Shown here: piece after piece, positions 16,537-25,719 of the stretch
Layout of the letters: each line of letters starts with the position of its first letter
How positions within the stretch are numbered: the first letter of the stretch is position 1
DNA from: Planctomycetota bacterium
GTDB lineage: Bacteria > Planctomycetota > B15-G4
Assembly: GCA_029259695.1 (NCBI GenBank)
Contig: JAJDEQ010000049.1
Span: 1-45,111, forward strand
Length of the DNA stretch: 45,111 bases
Direction: 5' to 3'
Position numbers and translations under genes: made by a program
Notes under the pieces: model-generated
Databases searched by the model: none
Told to the model about the DNA's origin: nothing
The model's input: the letters and a program-made list of their open reading frames with translations, nothing else

Positions 16537-17196
16537 TCAGCCCTGGAGTTCGAGCGTCGCTTCGGCCAGGGTGCGCGGCTTGCCGCCCGGCGCGCGGGCA
16601 GAAACAGACACCGTGTGTCGCCCCGGGCCGAGTGACGCGAAGGCCTGTTCGCGACTGCTGAACGGGCGCTTCTCGCGGGCCTGGCCATCGGTCGCGAGGG
16701 CGATCGACGCCTGCTCGTCGCGTTCCAGTTCCAAGGTGCTCGAACCGCGCACGACCAGCCGGGCGGTGCCGTCGGGCTGCGCCTGCAGTTCGATCTCGTC
16801 CAGACCGTTGCCGGGGCCGTGGATCGACACCAGGTCGCAGCTCTCTCCGCCGCGCAAGGCGCCGAGCGCCGGAGCCGGGCCCTCGGTCAAGGCCCAGATG
16901 CGCAGCTCGAGGTGGTTCAGGATCTCCAGACCCCGCTGCTTGAGTCTGGCCAGGACACGGAACGGCTGCGCGGGTTCGGGGCGTCGCACACCCAGTGTGT
17001 CCACGGCCGCGCGCAGGAGCTCGAAGCACACGGGGCACTGGAGCGCCTGCTCCTCGACCTGGGCGCGCTGCACGGGAGCGAGGGCACCATCCATGTACCC
17101 GGCGAGGGTCTCTTCGGAGAAGCACTCCGCGCCATTCGGATTGGGCGGGGGCCACTGGCCGGCGCTTTGGAAGAAGAGGTCGACGGGGTCGGTCAT
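16537..17196 (-). CDS. Anti-sigma-like protein with degenerate zinc-finger motif
   Basis: 219 residues without an obvious membrane segment. The N-terminus has the layout of a zinc-binding anti-sigma (ZAS) domain: ECFSEETLAGYMDGAL, then a helix, then CPVC. In the usual H-x3-C-x2-C the histidine position is Gln (VEEQALQCPVC), so one metal ligand is missing or replaced by an upstream Cys/Glu. The C-terminal half is rich in beta-strand pattern (LVVRGSSTLELERDEQASIAL; GRHTVSVSARAPGG), like an Ig-like or sensor domain. It lies 88 bp downstream of the sigma-like gene on the same strand, which supports a regulatory pair. Role inferred. Confidence 0.65.
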   Translation of the reverse strand: MTDPVDLFFQSAGQWPPPNPNGAECFSEETLAGYMDGALAPVQRAQVEEQALQCPVCFELLRAAVDTLGVRRPEPAQPFRVLARLKQRGLEILNHLELRIWALTEGPAPALGALRGGESCDLVSIHGPGNGLDEIELQAQPDGTARLVVRGSSTLELERDEQASIALATDGQAREKRPFSSREQAFASLGPGRHTVSVSARAPGGKPRTLAEATLELQG

Positions 17197-17284
17197 GCCC
17201 AGGGTCCCAGCTGAGGTCGAGATACAGGCGAGTGGCGGGGGACGGGAAGAGCCCGCCGATCTGACAGGTCCGCGGCGTCGCGGG

Positions 17285-18154
17285 TCACGAGCCGTTGGCC
17301 GCCAGCCGGGCTTCGAGCCCGGTCAGCAGCTCGAGGCAGGCGCCCGGGACGTCCTCGGTCTCGGCGATCTTCGCCAATTCGGCCGCAGAACACCTGAAGC
17401 GCGGGTATTCGAGCAGGACCAGCCCCAGCAGGGCCTGACGCTTCGCCCCAGGCTCGAGCAGCTTCTCCCGGGCGCTGCTGGACGGGAACGCGAGCAGGCG
17501 CCGGAGGGCCGCGGTCACCTCGGTGGTGAGCACCTGCGGGTCCGGCGCCCGGACGTTCCGGGAACCGGCCCCCGACTGATAGAGATCGGTCATCTGGTCC
17601 TTGGCGCGCTTGTAGAGGGCATCGATGTTGGCCCGGGACGTGGCCATCACGTCCGCGATGCGCTCGCGCTCGACCCCGTGGAAGACCCACAGGACCGCCG
17701 AAATCCGCTTCCAATCGATGGAGAAGAGCAGGTTGTGGAAGATGTCGATCTCTTCCTTGCGCAGGCTCGAAGTGTCCACCGGCTCCGCGTCGGGGTCCTC
17801 CTGCTCCATGACCGGCGTGACGGCCTCGTCGACCCCTGCCATGCCCCGCCCACGCGGATGGCGGCGCCACTTGCGTCGCTCGTCGAGCCCGAACCGGGTG
17901 GTCACGATCTGCAGGAAAGTGGCCAGTGAGCAGGAGTTACGCCCCTCGAAGGCCCTCAGCTTGCGGTAGTCGTCCTTCCTCAGGGCGAGCACGAACGACT
18001 GGTAGAGGTCGTCCATGTAGTCGTGCGGGAAGTGGAACGCCGGCCCCTGGAAGACCGAGTAGATGAGCGCTCGGTAGCGGTCGAGCAACTCTTCGAACGC
18101 CCCGGGATCCTCACGGAACACGCGTTCGAGAAGGACCTTCTCCTGGGCGTTCAT
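17285..18154 (-). CDS. Sigma-70-family (ECF-like) sigma factor with extended C-terminus
   Basis: 289 residues from ATG 18154. Region 2 is recognisable: LERVFREDPGAFEELLDRYRALIYSVF, then YMDDLYQSFVLALRKDDYRKLRAF and SLATFLQIVTTRFGLDERRKWRR. Region 4 is KEEIDIFHNLLFSIDWKRISAVLWVFHGVERERIADVMATSRANIDALYKRAKDQM, a divergent helix-turn-helix. A further 100 residues (about 190-289) follow that ordinary ECF factors lack; they are helical and Leu/Ala-rich. An in-frame ATG at 18277 would add a basic leader, but homology starts at MNAQEKVLLERV. It is divergently transcribed from gyrA and followed by the ZAS-like gene. Confidence 0.8.
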   Translation of the reverse strand: MNAQEKVLLERVFREDPGAFEELLDRYRALIYSVFQGPAFHFPHDYMDDLYQSFVLALRKDDYRKLRAFEGRNSCSLATFLQIVTTRFGLDERRKWRRHPRGRGMAGVDEAVTPVMEQEDPDAEPVDTSSLRKEEIDIFHNLLFSIDWKRISAVLWVFHGVERERIADVMATSRANIDALYKRAKDQMTDLYQSGAGSRNVRAPDPQVLTTEVTAALRRLLAFPSSSAREKLLEPGAKRQALLGLVLLEYPRFRCSAAELAKIAETEDVPGACLELLTGLEARLAANGS

Positions 18155-18317
18155 GCTGCGGATCGTCGTTTCGGTCGAGGGAATCACCCCCGTGAGAGTG
18201 CGCTTCCGGGGGGTTGGCAACGGGGGTGGTCGGCGTGTGGCGTCGGAGCCCCTTCGAGAGGCCCTCGGCTCAGCCATAAGCCAGGATTGGGAAACATCTT
18301 ACATAAGTGGCGGAGCG

Positions 18318-18346
18318 TTGAAAAAAAAGCCCGGGGAAGCGATCAT
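18318..18346 (+). promoter_or_regulatory. Candidate gyrA promoter in an A-rich island
   Basis: TTGAAA (18318-18323) and GATCAT (18341-18346) are spaced 17 bp, giving 5/6 and 4/6 matches to the sigma-70 boxes. The element starts an eight-A run that is unusual in this DNA. It lies in the 254-bp divergent gap between the minus-strand sigma gene and gyrA and would leave a leader of about 55 nt. The half-palindrome CTTACATAAG at 18298-18307 lies just upstream and could bind a regulator of either gene. Confidence 0.4.
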
Positions 18347-18408
18347 GGTCGGGTTGCGGTGCGACCGCGCGATGCAGGTTCGCCGGTACCCGTCAGACAC
18401 CGTCCCGG

Positions 18409-21003
18409 ATGGTTTCCATGCCCGACACAGCCAGCCCCCGCGAGTCCTCGATCCTCATCGAGAAGGAGATGAAGGACTCGTACCTGAGCTACGCGATGAG
18501 CGTCATCGTGTCGCGAGCTCTCCCGGACGTGCGCGACGGACTCAAGCCGTCGCAGAGGCGTGTCCTGGTGGCGATGAACGACCTGAACCTGGGTCCGCGC
18601 GCCAAGTACAAGAAGTGCGCGAAGATCGCCGGCGACACCTCGGGCAACTACCACCCGCACGGCGAGGGGGTCGTGTACCCCACGCTCGTGCGTCTCGCGC
18701 AGGACTTCAACATGCGCGTGCCGCTGGTCGACGGCCAGGGCAACTTCGGTAGCGTCGACGGCGACCCGCCTGCGGCCATGCGTTACACCGAGGCGCGCAT
18801 GACGAGCGCCGCGGGCGCGATGCTCGAGGACATCGACCGCGAGACGGTGGACTTCGTCCCCAACTACGACGGCTCGCGGGACGAACCCACCGTTCTGCCG
18901 TCGACGTTCCCCAACCTGCTGGTCAACGGCAGCAGCGGCATCGCCGTGGGCATGGCCACGAGCATCCCTCCGCACAACCCCGGCGAGATCTTCGCCGCGC
19001 TGCGGTTGCTGATCGAACGGCCCGACGCGTCGATCGAAGAGGTGATGGAGCTCGTGCCGGGCCCCGACTTCCCGACCGGCGGCATCATCTGCGGACAGAG
19101 CGGCCTCCGCCAGGCCTACCTGACCGGCCGCGGCCACGCGATCCTGCGCTGCCGTGCGGAGTGCTTCGACGAAGAGAAGGGCAAGCGCGCCCAGATCCTG
19201 ATCACCGAGATCCCCTACCAGGTGAACAAGTCGAGCCTCATCGAGGCCATGGCGCAGCTGGTCAAGGACGGTCGCGTCACGGCGATCCACGACATCGTGG
19301 ATCACAGTGATCGCGAGGGCATGCGCATCGTCATCGAGCTGAAGAAGGGCGAGGACCCGAACGTCACGCTCAATCAGCTCTACAAGTACACGCAGCTCCA
19401 GACCACGGTGTCGATGATCCACATCGCGCTGGTGAACATGCGCCCGCGGACGCTCTCGCTGTTGGACCTGATGCGCGAGTTCCTGGATCACCGGCGCGAG
19501 GTGATCCGGAGGCGGACCGAGTACCTGCTCGGCGTCGCGCGCGACCGGCTGCACATCGTCGAAGGGCTGCGCATCGCGCAGGCGCACATCGACGAGGTGA
19601 TCGCGGTGATCCGCGGGGCGAACAACACCGACGAGGCCAAGTCGGAGCTGCGCCGTCGTTTCGAGCTGAGCGAGCGGCAGTGCGAGGCGATCGTCAACAT
19701 GCGCCTGCGTTCGCTCACCAACCTCGAGGTGGAGAAGCTCGAGCAGGAGTGGCGCGAGCTCGTGGCTGAGATCGAGCGTTACGAAGCGATCCTCGGCGAC
19801 CCGGCGCTGATCGACCGGATCATCCTGGAGGACCTCGAGCGTCTCGGCGAGCAGTACACCACGGCGCGCCAGACGACCGTGGGCGAGCCGGTGGAGGGTT
19901 TCGAGGACGAGGACCTGATCGTCGACGAGGCGGTCGCGGTCACCATGTCCAACAAGGGCTACATCAAGCGCATGACGCTCGACCAGTACCGCAGCCAGCG
20001 GCGCGGCGGTTCGGGCATCCGCGGCGGCGAGTCCCATGACGACGACTTCATCGAGCGTCTGTTCATGGCCAACACCCACGACTCGCTCTTGTTCTTCACG
20101 GCGAGCGGCCGCGTGCACCAGCTCAAGGTGTACAAGCTGCCGAACCTGAGCCGCACCGCCATCGGCCGCGCCGCGGTGAATCTGATCCCGGGTTTCCCGG
20201 CGGGAGACTCGATCCAGGCGGTGATCCCCGTGCGCGATTTCGCCCAGGGCAGCCTGCTCTTCGCGACGAGCAAGGGCGTGGTGAAGCGCACGCCGCTGTA
20301 CGACTACCGGCGTCCGAAGGCCGGCGGCATCATCGCCATCGGGCTCGACGACGACGACGGGCTGATCGACGTCGCCGTGTGCGACGACGACGACGGGGTC
20401 GTGCTAGGTACCGCCGAAGGTCGCTCGATCAAGTTCCGCGCCAGCGACGTGCGCACCATGGGACGGCCGGCGCGCGGTGTGCGCGGCATCAAGCTCAAGG
20501 ACGACGACCGCGTGCGTGGCATGGCCATCGAGCGCGAGCAGACGACGATGCTCACGGCCTGTGAGCGGGGCTACGGCAAGCGCACCGGCTTCGACGAGTA
20601 CCCGTTGCAGGGTCGCGGCGGGCAGGGTGTGATCGACATCCGCACGACCAAGCGCAACGGACGCGTCGTGACCATTCGCGCCGTCCGCGAGGACGAGGAC
20701 GTGATGTACATCACCACGCGCGGGCAGGTCATCCGCACGCCGGTGGCCGACATCTCGATCATCGGCCGTGCGACGCAGGGTGTCCGCCTGATCAGTCTCA
20801 AGGACGACGATCTGCTCGCCTCGGTGGCGCGCATCGCGCCGGAGAAGGACGAGGGCGACGATCTGGAAGGCGCGGATCCGCAGGATCGACCGGGAGGGGG
20901 GGCCGCGGACGCCGACGGTGCGAGCGGAAGCGAGACGCCCGCCGAGCCGGCGCCGACCGACGGCGACGACGGCGGAGCGGACGACGAACCCCGCGAGGAA
21001 TGA
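18409..21003 (+). CDS. gyrA: DNA gyrase subunit A
   Basis: Breakage-reunion subunit of the type IIA topoisomerase that introduces negative supercoils. 864 residues. The catalytic tyrosine is Tyr126 ([11 protein letters not shown]). The quinolone-contact region reads [16 protein letters not shown], so positions equivalent to E. coli Ser83 and Asp87 are Gly87 and Pro91. The C-terminal six-bladed domain carries the GyrA box as QRRGGSG (530-536), where the usual sixth residue is Arg or Lys. An acidic Asp/Glu/Gly tail follows from about residue 810. ATG 18409 or 18418 could be the start; neither has a clear Shine-Dalgarno. gyrB is not in the window. Confidence 0.95.
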   Translation: MVSMPDTASPRESSILIEKEMKDSYLSYAMSVIVSRALPDVRDGLKPSQRRVLVAMNDLNLGPRAKYKKCAKIAGDTSGNYHPHGEGVVYPTLVRLAQDFNMRVPLVDGQGNFGSVDGDPPAAMRYTEARMTSAAGAMLEDIDRETVDFVPNYDGSRDEPTVLPSTFPNLLVNGSSGIAVGMATSIPPHNPGEIFAALRLLIERPDASIEEVMELVPGPDFPTGGIICGQSGLRQAYLTGRGHAILRCRAECFDEEKGKRAQILITEIPYQVNKSSLIEAMAQLVKDGRVTAIHDIVDHSDREGMRIVIELKKGEDPNVTLNQLYKYTQLQTTVSMIHIALVNMRPRTLSLLDLMREFLDHRREVIRRRTEYLLGVARDRLHIVEGLRIAQAHIDEVIAVIRGANNTDEAKSELRRRFELSERQCEAIVNMRLRSLTNLEVEKLEQEWRELVAEIERYEAILGDPALIDRIILEDLERLGEQYTTARQTTVGEPVEGFEDEDLIVDEAVAVTMSNKGYIKRMTLDQYRSQRRGGSGIRGGESHDDDFIERLFMANTHDSLLFFTASGRVHQLKVYKLPNLSRTAIGRAAVNLIPGFPAGDSIQAVIPVRDFAQGSLLFATSKGVVKRTPLYDYRRPKAGGIIAIGLDDDDGLIDVAVCDDDDGVVLGTAEGRSIKFRASDVRTMGRPARGVRGIKLKDDDRVRGMAIEREQTTMLTACERGYGKRTGFDEYPLQGRGGQGVIDIRTTKRNGRVVTIRAVREDEDVMYITTRGQVIRTPVADISIIGRATQGVRLISLKDDDLLASVARIAPEKDEGDDLEGADPQDRPGGGAADADGASGSETPAEPAPTDGDDGGADDEPREE

Positions 21004-21007
21004 CGCG

Positions 21008-22363
21008 TTGAGCGAGACCACGCCGCTGTCGACCATCCCCGAGATCCTCGAGGACCTGCACCAGGGTCGCATGATCGTGCTCGTCGACGACGAGGACCGG
21101 GAGAACGAGGGCGACGTGGTGTGCTTGGCGGAGAGCGTGACCGCCGACCAGGTCAACTTCATGGCGAAGTACGCGCGCGGGTTGATCTGCCTGCCGATGG
21201 AGAAGTCCCTCGCCGACCGGCTCGAGCTCCCGCTGCAGGTCGATCGCAACACGTCGCGACGCAGCACGGCGTTCACGGTGTCGATCGAGGCGCGCACCGG
21301 GGTGACGACCGGCATCTCGGCCGCGGACCGCGCTCGGACGATCCGCGTCGCCGCCGACCCGGAGAGCAGCTCGGCCGATCTGGTCCGTCCCGGCCACGTG
21401 TTCCCCTTGCGCGCCATGACGGGTGGTGTCCTGCGCCGCGCGGGCCACACCGAGGGGGCCGTCGACCTGGCGCGCATGGCAGGTCACCGCCCGGTCGCCG
21501 TGATCTGCGAGATCATGAACGACGACGGCACCATGGCGCGCATGCCCGACCTCGTGTCGTTCGCCGGCGAACACGGCCTGAAGATGGCGACGGTCGCCGA
21601 CATCATCCGCCATCGCCGGCGTACCGAACGCCTGGCGGAGCACGTCGTCAGCGTCGATCTGCCCACGCGCCACGGCGACTTCCGCTGTCACCTCTACCGT
21701 TCGACCGAGGACGACAGCGAGCACGTGGCGCTGACCGCGGGCAAGCTTGCGCCCGGCATGCACGAGGGCCTGGAGCGCCCGGTGCTCGTCCGCGTGCACT
21801 CCGAGTGCCTCACGGGTGACGTGCTCGGTTCGCTGCGTTGCGACTGCGGCACGCAGCTCGATGCGGCCCTCGCGAGCGTGGCCGCGGACGGCGAAGGCGT
21901 GGTGCTCTACATGCGCGCCCAGGAGGGTCGCGGCATCGGCCTGGCCAACAAACTGAAGGCCTATCACCTGCAACAGACTCGCGGCCTCGACACCGTGGAG
22001 GCCAACGAGGCCCTGGGCCTGCCGGTGGACGTGCGCGACTACGGCGTGGGGGCGCAGATCCTGCTCGACCTGGGCGTGCGTCACCTGCGCCTGCTCACCA
22101 ACAACCCGGCCAAGTACCACGCCATGCGTGGGTACGGCCTGCAGATCGCGGAGCGGGTCGCCCTGCAGTCGGTCGCCGGCCCTCACAACGAGGATTACCT
22201 GCGCACCAAGCGCGACAAGCTGGGCCACCGGATCGAGTTCGCCGAGAAGCCCCGCCCGCCCGCAGAGGACGACCCCGGAAGCGGCGGCGCGACCGGCCCC
22301 GGCCCGACCGACTCCGAAGATCGGCCGGACTCACCGTCGCCGAATTCGGGCGAGAACGGCTGA
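21008..22363 (+). CDS. ribBA: Bifunctional 3,4-dihydroxy-2-butanone-4-phosphate synthase / GTP cyclohydrolase II
   Basis: Catalyses the two entry steps of riboflavin synthesis. The N-terminal RibB half (to about residue 205) has LVDDEDRENEGDVV and RPGHVFPLRA. The C-terminal RibA half has the zinc site CLTGDVLGSLRCDCG (about residues 267-281), the catalytic region AQEGRGIGLANKLKAY and LLTNNP. A disordered Pro/Gly/Ser tail of about 45 residues ends the protein. The start is TTG 21008 with GAGGAA at 20996-21001, inside the end of gyrA; it is chosen because the RibB homology begins at ETTPLSTIPEIL. The rest of the rib pathway is elsewhere. Confidence 0.93.
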   Translation: MSETTPLSTIPEILEDLHQGRMIVLVDDEDRENEGDVVCLAESVTADQVNFMAKYARGLICLPMEKSLADRLELPLQVDRNTSRRSTAFTVSIEARTGVTTGISAADRARTIRVAADPESSSADLVRPGHVFPLRAMTGGVLRRAGHTEGAVDLARMAGHRPVAVICEIMNDDGTMARMPDLVSFAGEHGLKMATVADIIRHRRRTERLAEHVVSVDLPTRHGDFRCHLYRSTEDDSEHVALTAGKLAPGMHEGLERPVLVRVHSECLTGDVLGSLRCDCGTQLDAALASVAADGEGVVLYMRAQEGRGIGLANKLKAYHLQQTRGLDTVEANEALGLPVDVRDYGVGAQILLDLGVRHLRLLTNNPAKYHAMRGYGLQIAERVALQSVAGPHNEDYLRTKRDKLGHRIEFAEKPRPPAEDDPGSGGATGPGPTDSEDRPDSPSPNSGENG

Positions 22364-22472
22364 TCCTGGCGCCGCTCGCCGAGCGGAAGGCCACCGGCCC
22401 GGCCGCCTCGCAGCCGGCCTGGAATACGGGACCAGAGCACCCCGTCCAAGCGGCACCGGAGCGGAGGTCGCC

Positions 22473-23021
22473 ATGAGGGACGAAGATGCGGCCCTCGTCG
22501 CCCGGCTCCGCGCCGGCGAAGAGGATGCCTTTCATGAGTTCGTCGAGCTTTACCAGGATCGGATCATCACCGTCGTGGCCCGCGTCAGCGGATCGATGGC
22601 CGATGCCGAAGACCTGGCGCAGGAGACGTTCCTCAAGGCCTTCCGCGCCATCGAGCGCTTCGCCGGCAACTCGGCCTTGTTCACCTGGCTGTATCGGATC
22701 GCCGTCAACACGGCGCGGGACTTCCTCGACCATCGTCGTCGGCGGCCCTCGGTGCCCCTGGACGACGGGCTCGTGGAACCGGCCTCGGACGCGGACGGTC
22801 CCGACCGGGACCTTGAGCGGTCCGAGCTCCGCCAACGGGTGCGGGCAGCCGTGGCCCGGCTTCCCGAGCCGTTCCGGACCACGCTCGTGCTGCGCGAGAT
22901 GGAGGGCAACACCTACGAGGAGATCGCGCAGATCCTCGGTGTGTCCATCGGCACCGTCGAATCCCGCATCTTCAGGGCGCGCCGCAAGCTGCGCACCCTT
23001 CTCGAAAGGACTCACGCATGA
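22473..23021 (+). CDS. ECF sigma factor (RpoE-like)
   Basis: 182 residues with regions 2 and 4: DAFHEFVELYQDRIITVVARV, DAEDLAQETFLKAFRAIERF, LFTWLYRIAVNTARDFL; then LRQRVRAAVARLPEPFRTTLVLREMEGNTYEEIAQILGVSIGTVESRIFRARRKLRTLL. This is a textbook RpoE-type factor. ATG 22473 has GGAGGT five bases upstream. It overlaps the following anti-sigma gene by 4 bp (ATGA). The cassette continues with a Spy/CpxP-like secreted protein, in the order sigma, anti-sigma, sensor. Confidence 0.93.
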   Translation: MRDEDAALVARLRAGEEDAFHEFVELYQDRIITVVARVSGSMADAEDLAQETFLKAFRAIERFAGNSALFTWLYRIAVNTARDFLDHRRRRPSVPLDDGLVEPASDADGPDRDLERSELRQRVRAAVARLPEPFRTTLVLREMEGNTYEEIAQILGVSIGTVESRIFRARRKLRTLLERTHA

Positions 23022-23626
23022 GTGGTGACGACAGCGGGGCGCTGCCCCTCGGCCACGACCTCTCCCCGGCCGACGAATCCCAGTCCCTCGCGGACGGACG
23101 CGTCGACGAATGGATCCACGCGATGAACCGCGAGCGCTGCCTGCACGTCTTCTCGTTGCTGGTCGACGGACGGCCCGTTCCCGCAGCGGTCGAGCACGCC
23201 GCCCGGCAGTTCGCCCTCGGTGACGAGGATTGCGCGGTGGCGCTCGAGGACTACCGCACGCTACACGAGCTGCTCGCGAGCGAGCCCGGCGTGCAGGCCT
23301 CACCCGGCTTCGCGACGCGCGTCGTGGCGGCGCGCACCGATGAGGGTGCCGCGGTGCTGCCGTTCGTCCGACGTCTCGCCCTGGCGGCTGCCCTGGCCCT
23401 GGCGGTGACGGTGGGCTGGGCGTTGGCGACTCCGCAGGAGTTGATGGCCGACGGCTCGCTCGAGGCCGACGTGCACACCGTGGACCACTTCCGCTCCTCG
23501 CCCTACCAGACCGACGACCTGACCGGGGGCATCACCTCGCTGCTCACCGACCCCGATCCCTTCGATCGGGAGCTGGTGCGCCCCGCCCAACGGGAAGCCG
23601 TGGCGGGTGAGGGAGCCGACCGGTGA
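23018..23626 (+). CDS. Probable anti-sigma factor, single-pass membrane protein
   Basis: 202 residues. A soluble N-terminal region contains RVDEWIHAMNRERCLHVFSLLVDGRPVPAAVEHAARQFALGDEDCAVALEDYRTLHELLAS, a helical anti-sigma-like pattern. One transmembrane helix follows (LALAAALALAVTVGWALA, about residues 125-145) and an extracytoplasmic tail of about 55 residues ends it. No ZAS motif is present. The N-terminal cysteines are not in a metal-binding arrangement. It overlaps the sigma gene as ATGA and the next gene as GTGA, implying coupled translation of all three. The role is inferred from position and topology. Confidence 0.75.
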   Translation: MSGDDSGALPLGHDLSPADESQSLADGRVDEWIHAMNRERCLHVFSLLVDGRPVPAAVEHAARQFALGDEDCAVALEDYRTLHELLASEPGVQASPGFATRVVAARTDEGAAVLPFVRRLALAAALALAVTVGWALATPQELMADGSLEADVHTVDHFRSSPYQTDDLTGGITSLLTDPDPFDRELVRPAQREAVAGEGADR

Positions 23627-23976
23627 CGGCCCGTGGCGGGACGGCGACACGCACCACCGTCGCCCTGCTCGCGGTGGCCTGCCTGGCCCTCGGGTTCCTG
23701 GGCGGCTGGGCCAGCAATCGCCCGTCCCCGCCTGCGCCCACGATCCTGGCCCAGCTCACCCGCGACCTGGACCTGCGCCCCGAACAGGTGCGGGCCATCG
23801 CCGCGCTGCTCACGGACGAGGACGAGGACGTGGCGGGCATCGTGGCCGACCACGCGCAGCGCCTGCGGGCGCCGATCGCCGAGCGACGGGAGCGCACGCA
23901 ACAGGACCTGCTGGCGCTGCTCGACGCCGAGCAGCGTGCGCGCTTCGATGAGCTCAGCGCCGAGGAGCAACGTTGA
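23623..23976 (+). CDS. Spy/CpxP/CnrX-like periplasmic sensor protein
   Basis: 117 residues with an N-terminal signal anchor (TTVALLAVACLALGFLGGWA). The mature part is two helical hairpins with the family pattern 'L-L-x-P-E-Q-V' (LDLRPEQVRAIAALLTDEDE) and a second LLDAEQRARFDEL near the C-terminus. This is the architecture of the metal-resistance/CpxP superfamily, which includes CnrX, the sensor that acts with anti-sigma CnrY and sigma CnrH. No Met/His-rich metal site is visible, so the signal need not be a metal. GTG start overlaps the anti-sigma stop. Confidence 0.7.
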   Translation: MTARGGTATRTTVALLAVACLALGFLGGWASNRPSPPAPTILAQLTRDLDLRPEQVRAIAALLTDEDEDVAGIVADHAQRLRAPIAERRERTQQDLLALLDAEQRARFDELSAEEQR

Positions 23977-24087
23977 CGCTGCCCACCCAGTGGCCATCAT
24001 GGCCGACCTCGGCGGCTCGCCCGCGCGGACCGGCTCGCCCGCTGACGGGCGTTCGACCCCAACCCAGGCTTCCGGACGAGGTGTGAG

Positions 24088-25719
24088 ATGTCCCAGACGG
24101 CCATCGAGTACGGCGCCGCACGGCTGAGACTGCTCGAGTTCGAGGGCGGCGGACGCAAGTTGCGTGTGCTCAACGTGCGCGACGTCGACCTGACGGTCGT
24201 CGGCGTCGAAGCCGGTGAGGAAGGCGAGGACGAGATCGCCGACGTGCAGGCCGAGCGCATCGACGAGGTCATGCGCGAGGAGGGCTTCCGCGCCGACCCC
24301 TCGGTGATGAGTTTCGACTCGGCGCACGCCATCTTCCGCGAGTTCGATCTGCCCTTCACCAACGAGGAGCAGATCCGCAAGGTCGTGCGCTTCGAGTCGG
24401 AGAGCCACCTGCCGTTGGACATCGACGACGTCGTGGTGCAGCACGTCGTGCTGCGCAAGACGCGCGACAAGAGCCACATCCTCGTGGCCGCGGTGAAGAA
24501 GGACGAGTTGCTCGACCGCCTCGACATCCTCGACGCCGCGGGCATCGACCCGATGCAGATCGACATGGACGTGTTCGCGCTCTACCACGCGCTGGTGGGC
24601 ACGGGCGTCACCGAGGAGCACGAGCGCTTCGCCGTCGTCCACGCGAGCGAGCGCAGCACGAGCCTGCTGTTCATCGAGGCCGGCGGCCTCTACGCCGTCC
24701 GCTCGATCCGCATCGGCACCCACGCGGTGACCCACGGCCACGACGTCGACGATCACGCCGGCGACTCGGGCATCGACCAGGACATCGAGACGGCGCGGAC
24801 CCACGACTACCTGGCGCGCCTGAAGCGCGAGATCCGGCGCACGCTGACCACGCTGCCCGACGCGGGCGAGTTCGACACGATCTACATCACGGGGTCGGGA
24901 TCCCGACTCCCCGCGTTCCCGGAGGCCATCGACGAGGTCTTCGGCGGCGAAGTGCAGGAGCTGGACCTGCTCTCGCGCGTCGACCATCGCCTGGACGACG
25001 AGGACGCGCGCCACTTCGGCCCCGACGTGGGCGTGGCGCTGGGCATGGCCTTCAAGTTCAACGGGCTCGACGAGACGGAGACGGAGTTCCGGCGGGAGGA
25101 GGCAGCCTACAAGCGCAAGTTCGACCAGGTGGTCGCCTCGCTGATCGTGGCTTCGTTCCTGGTCCTGCTGCTCACCGCGTTCATGGCGCTCGACGCCTTC
25201 CTCGACGTGCGCCTGCTGCGCACCGAGTACGCGCACATGCGCGACCTCGCCACGCTCCAGCTCAGCAAGATGCGCGGCGACACCGAAGCGGAGCAGAGGC
25301 TGGCCGAGGTCGAGGTGGGCCCGCGGCAGATGGACCGCGCCGTGCGCCTGGCCGAGGCCTACAAGGAGACGATCGCCCGGGACCTCGGTCGCAGCGCCGA
25401 GATCCCCGACCAGCAGTCGGCCCTCAACGCGTGGTTCGAGCTGTTCAACGCCCTGCGCGACAACCAGGTCGCCCTGGGCAAGTTCTTCATGTCCCGGCTC
25501 GACATCAACGTGGGCAACTACCCCACGATCAAGATGGACGGCGAACTCGCGGACTTCGATCGCTACCAGGCTCTGCTCGACGTGCTGAAGGACGTGGGCA
25601 TGTTCATGACCGTCAAGCCGGGCGGGACGCGCCAGTACCCGACCTACGTGAAATTCACCGACCTGACCATCGAGCTCGACGCGTCGCTGCTCACCAAGTC
25701 CCGGGGAGGACAGCCATGA
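24088..25719 (+). CDS. GspL-like / PilM-PilN fused inner-membrane assembly protein
   Basis: 543 residues. The N-terminal 340 or so form an actin-like PilM/GspL cytoplasmic domain: FREFDLPFTNEEQIRKVVRFESESHLPLDIDDVVV is the SHS2-type segment typical of PilM, and FDTIYITGSGSRLPAFPEAIDEVF is the late nucleotide-fold element. One transmembrane helix lies at about residues 349-375 (VVASLIVASFLVLLLTAFMA). The remaining roughly 165 residues are periplasmic, with a coiled stretch and a ferredoxin-like PilN/GspL end. In type IV pili these parts are separate PilM and PilN proteins, while in type II secretion they are one GspL. The next gene overlaps as ATGA and is PilO/GspM-like. No ATPase, pilin or secretin gene is nearby. 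Confidence 0.75.
   Translation: MSQTAIEYGAARLRLLEFEGGGRKLRVLNVRDVDLTVVGVEAGEEGEDEIADVQAERIDEVMREEGFRADPSVMSFDSAHAIFREFDLPFTNEEQIRKVVRFESESHLPLDIDDVVVQHVVLRKTRDKSHILVAAVKKDELLDRLDILDAAGIDPMQIDMDVFALYHALVGTGVTEEHERFAVVHASERSTSLLFIEAGGLYAVRSIRIGTHAVTHGHDVDDHAGDSGIDQDIETARTHDYLARLKREIRRTLTTLPDAGEFDTIYITGSGSRLPAFPEAIDEVFGGEVQELDLLSRVDHRLDDEDARHFGPDVGVALGMAFKFNGLDETETEFRREEAAYKRKFDQVVASLIVASFLVLLLTAFMALDAFLDVRLLRTEYAHMRDLATLQLSKMRGDTEAEQRLAEVEVGPRQMDRAVRLAEAYKETIARDLGRSAEIPDQQSALNAWFELFNALRDNQVALGKFFMSRLDINVGNYPTIKMDGELADFDRYQALLDVLKDVGMFMTVKPGGTRQYPTYVKFTDLTIELDASLLTKSRGGQP

Noticed and set aside
18343..20118. 591-residue minus-strand ORF opposite gyrA
   Set aside because: Antisense shadow of gyrA with biased composition and no family pattern.
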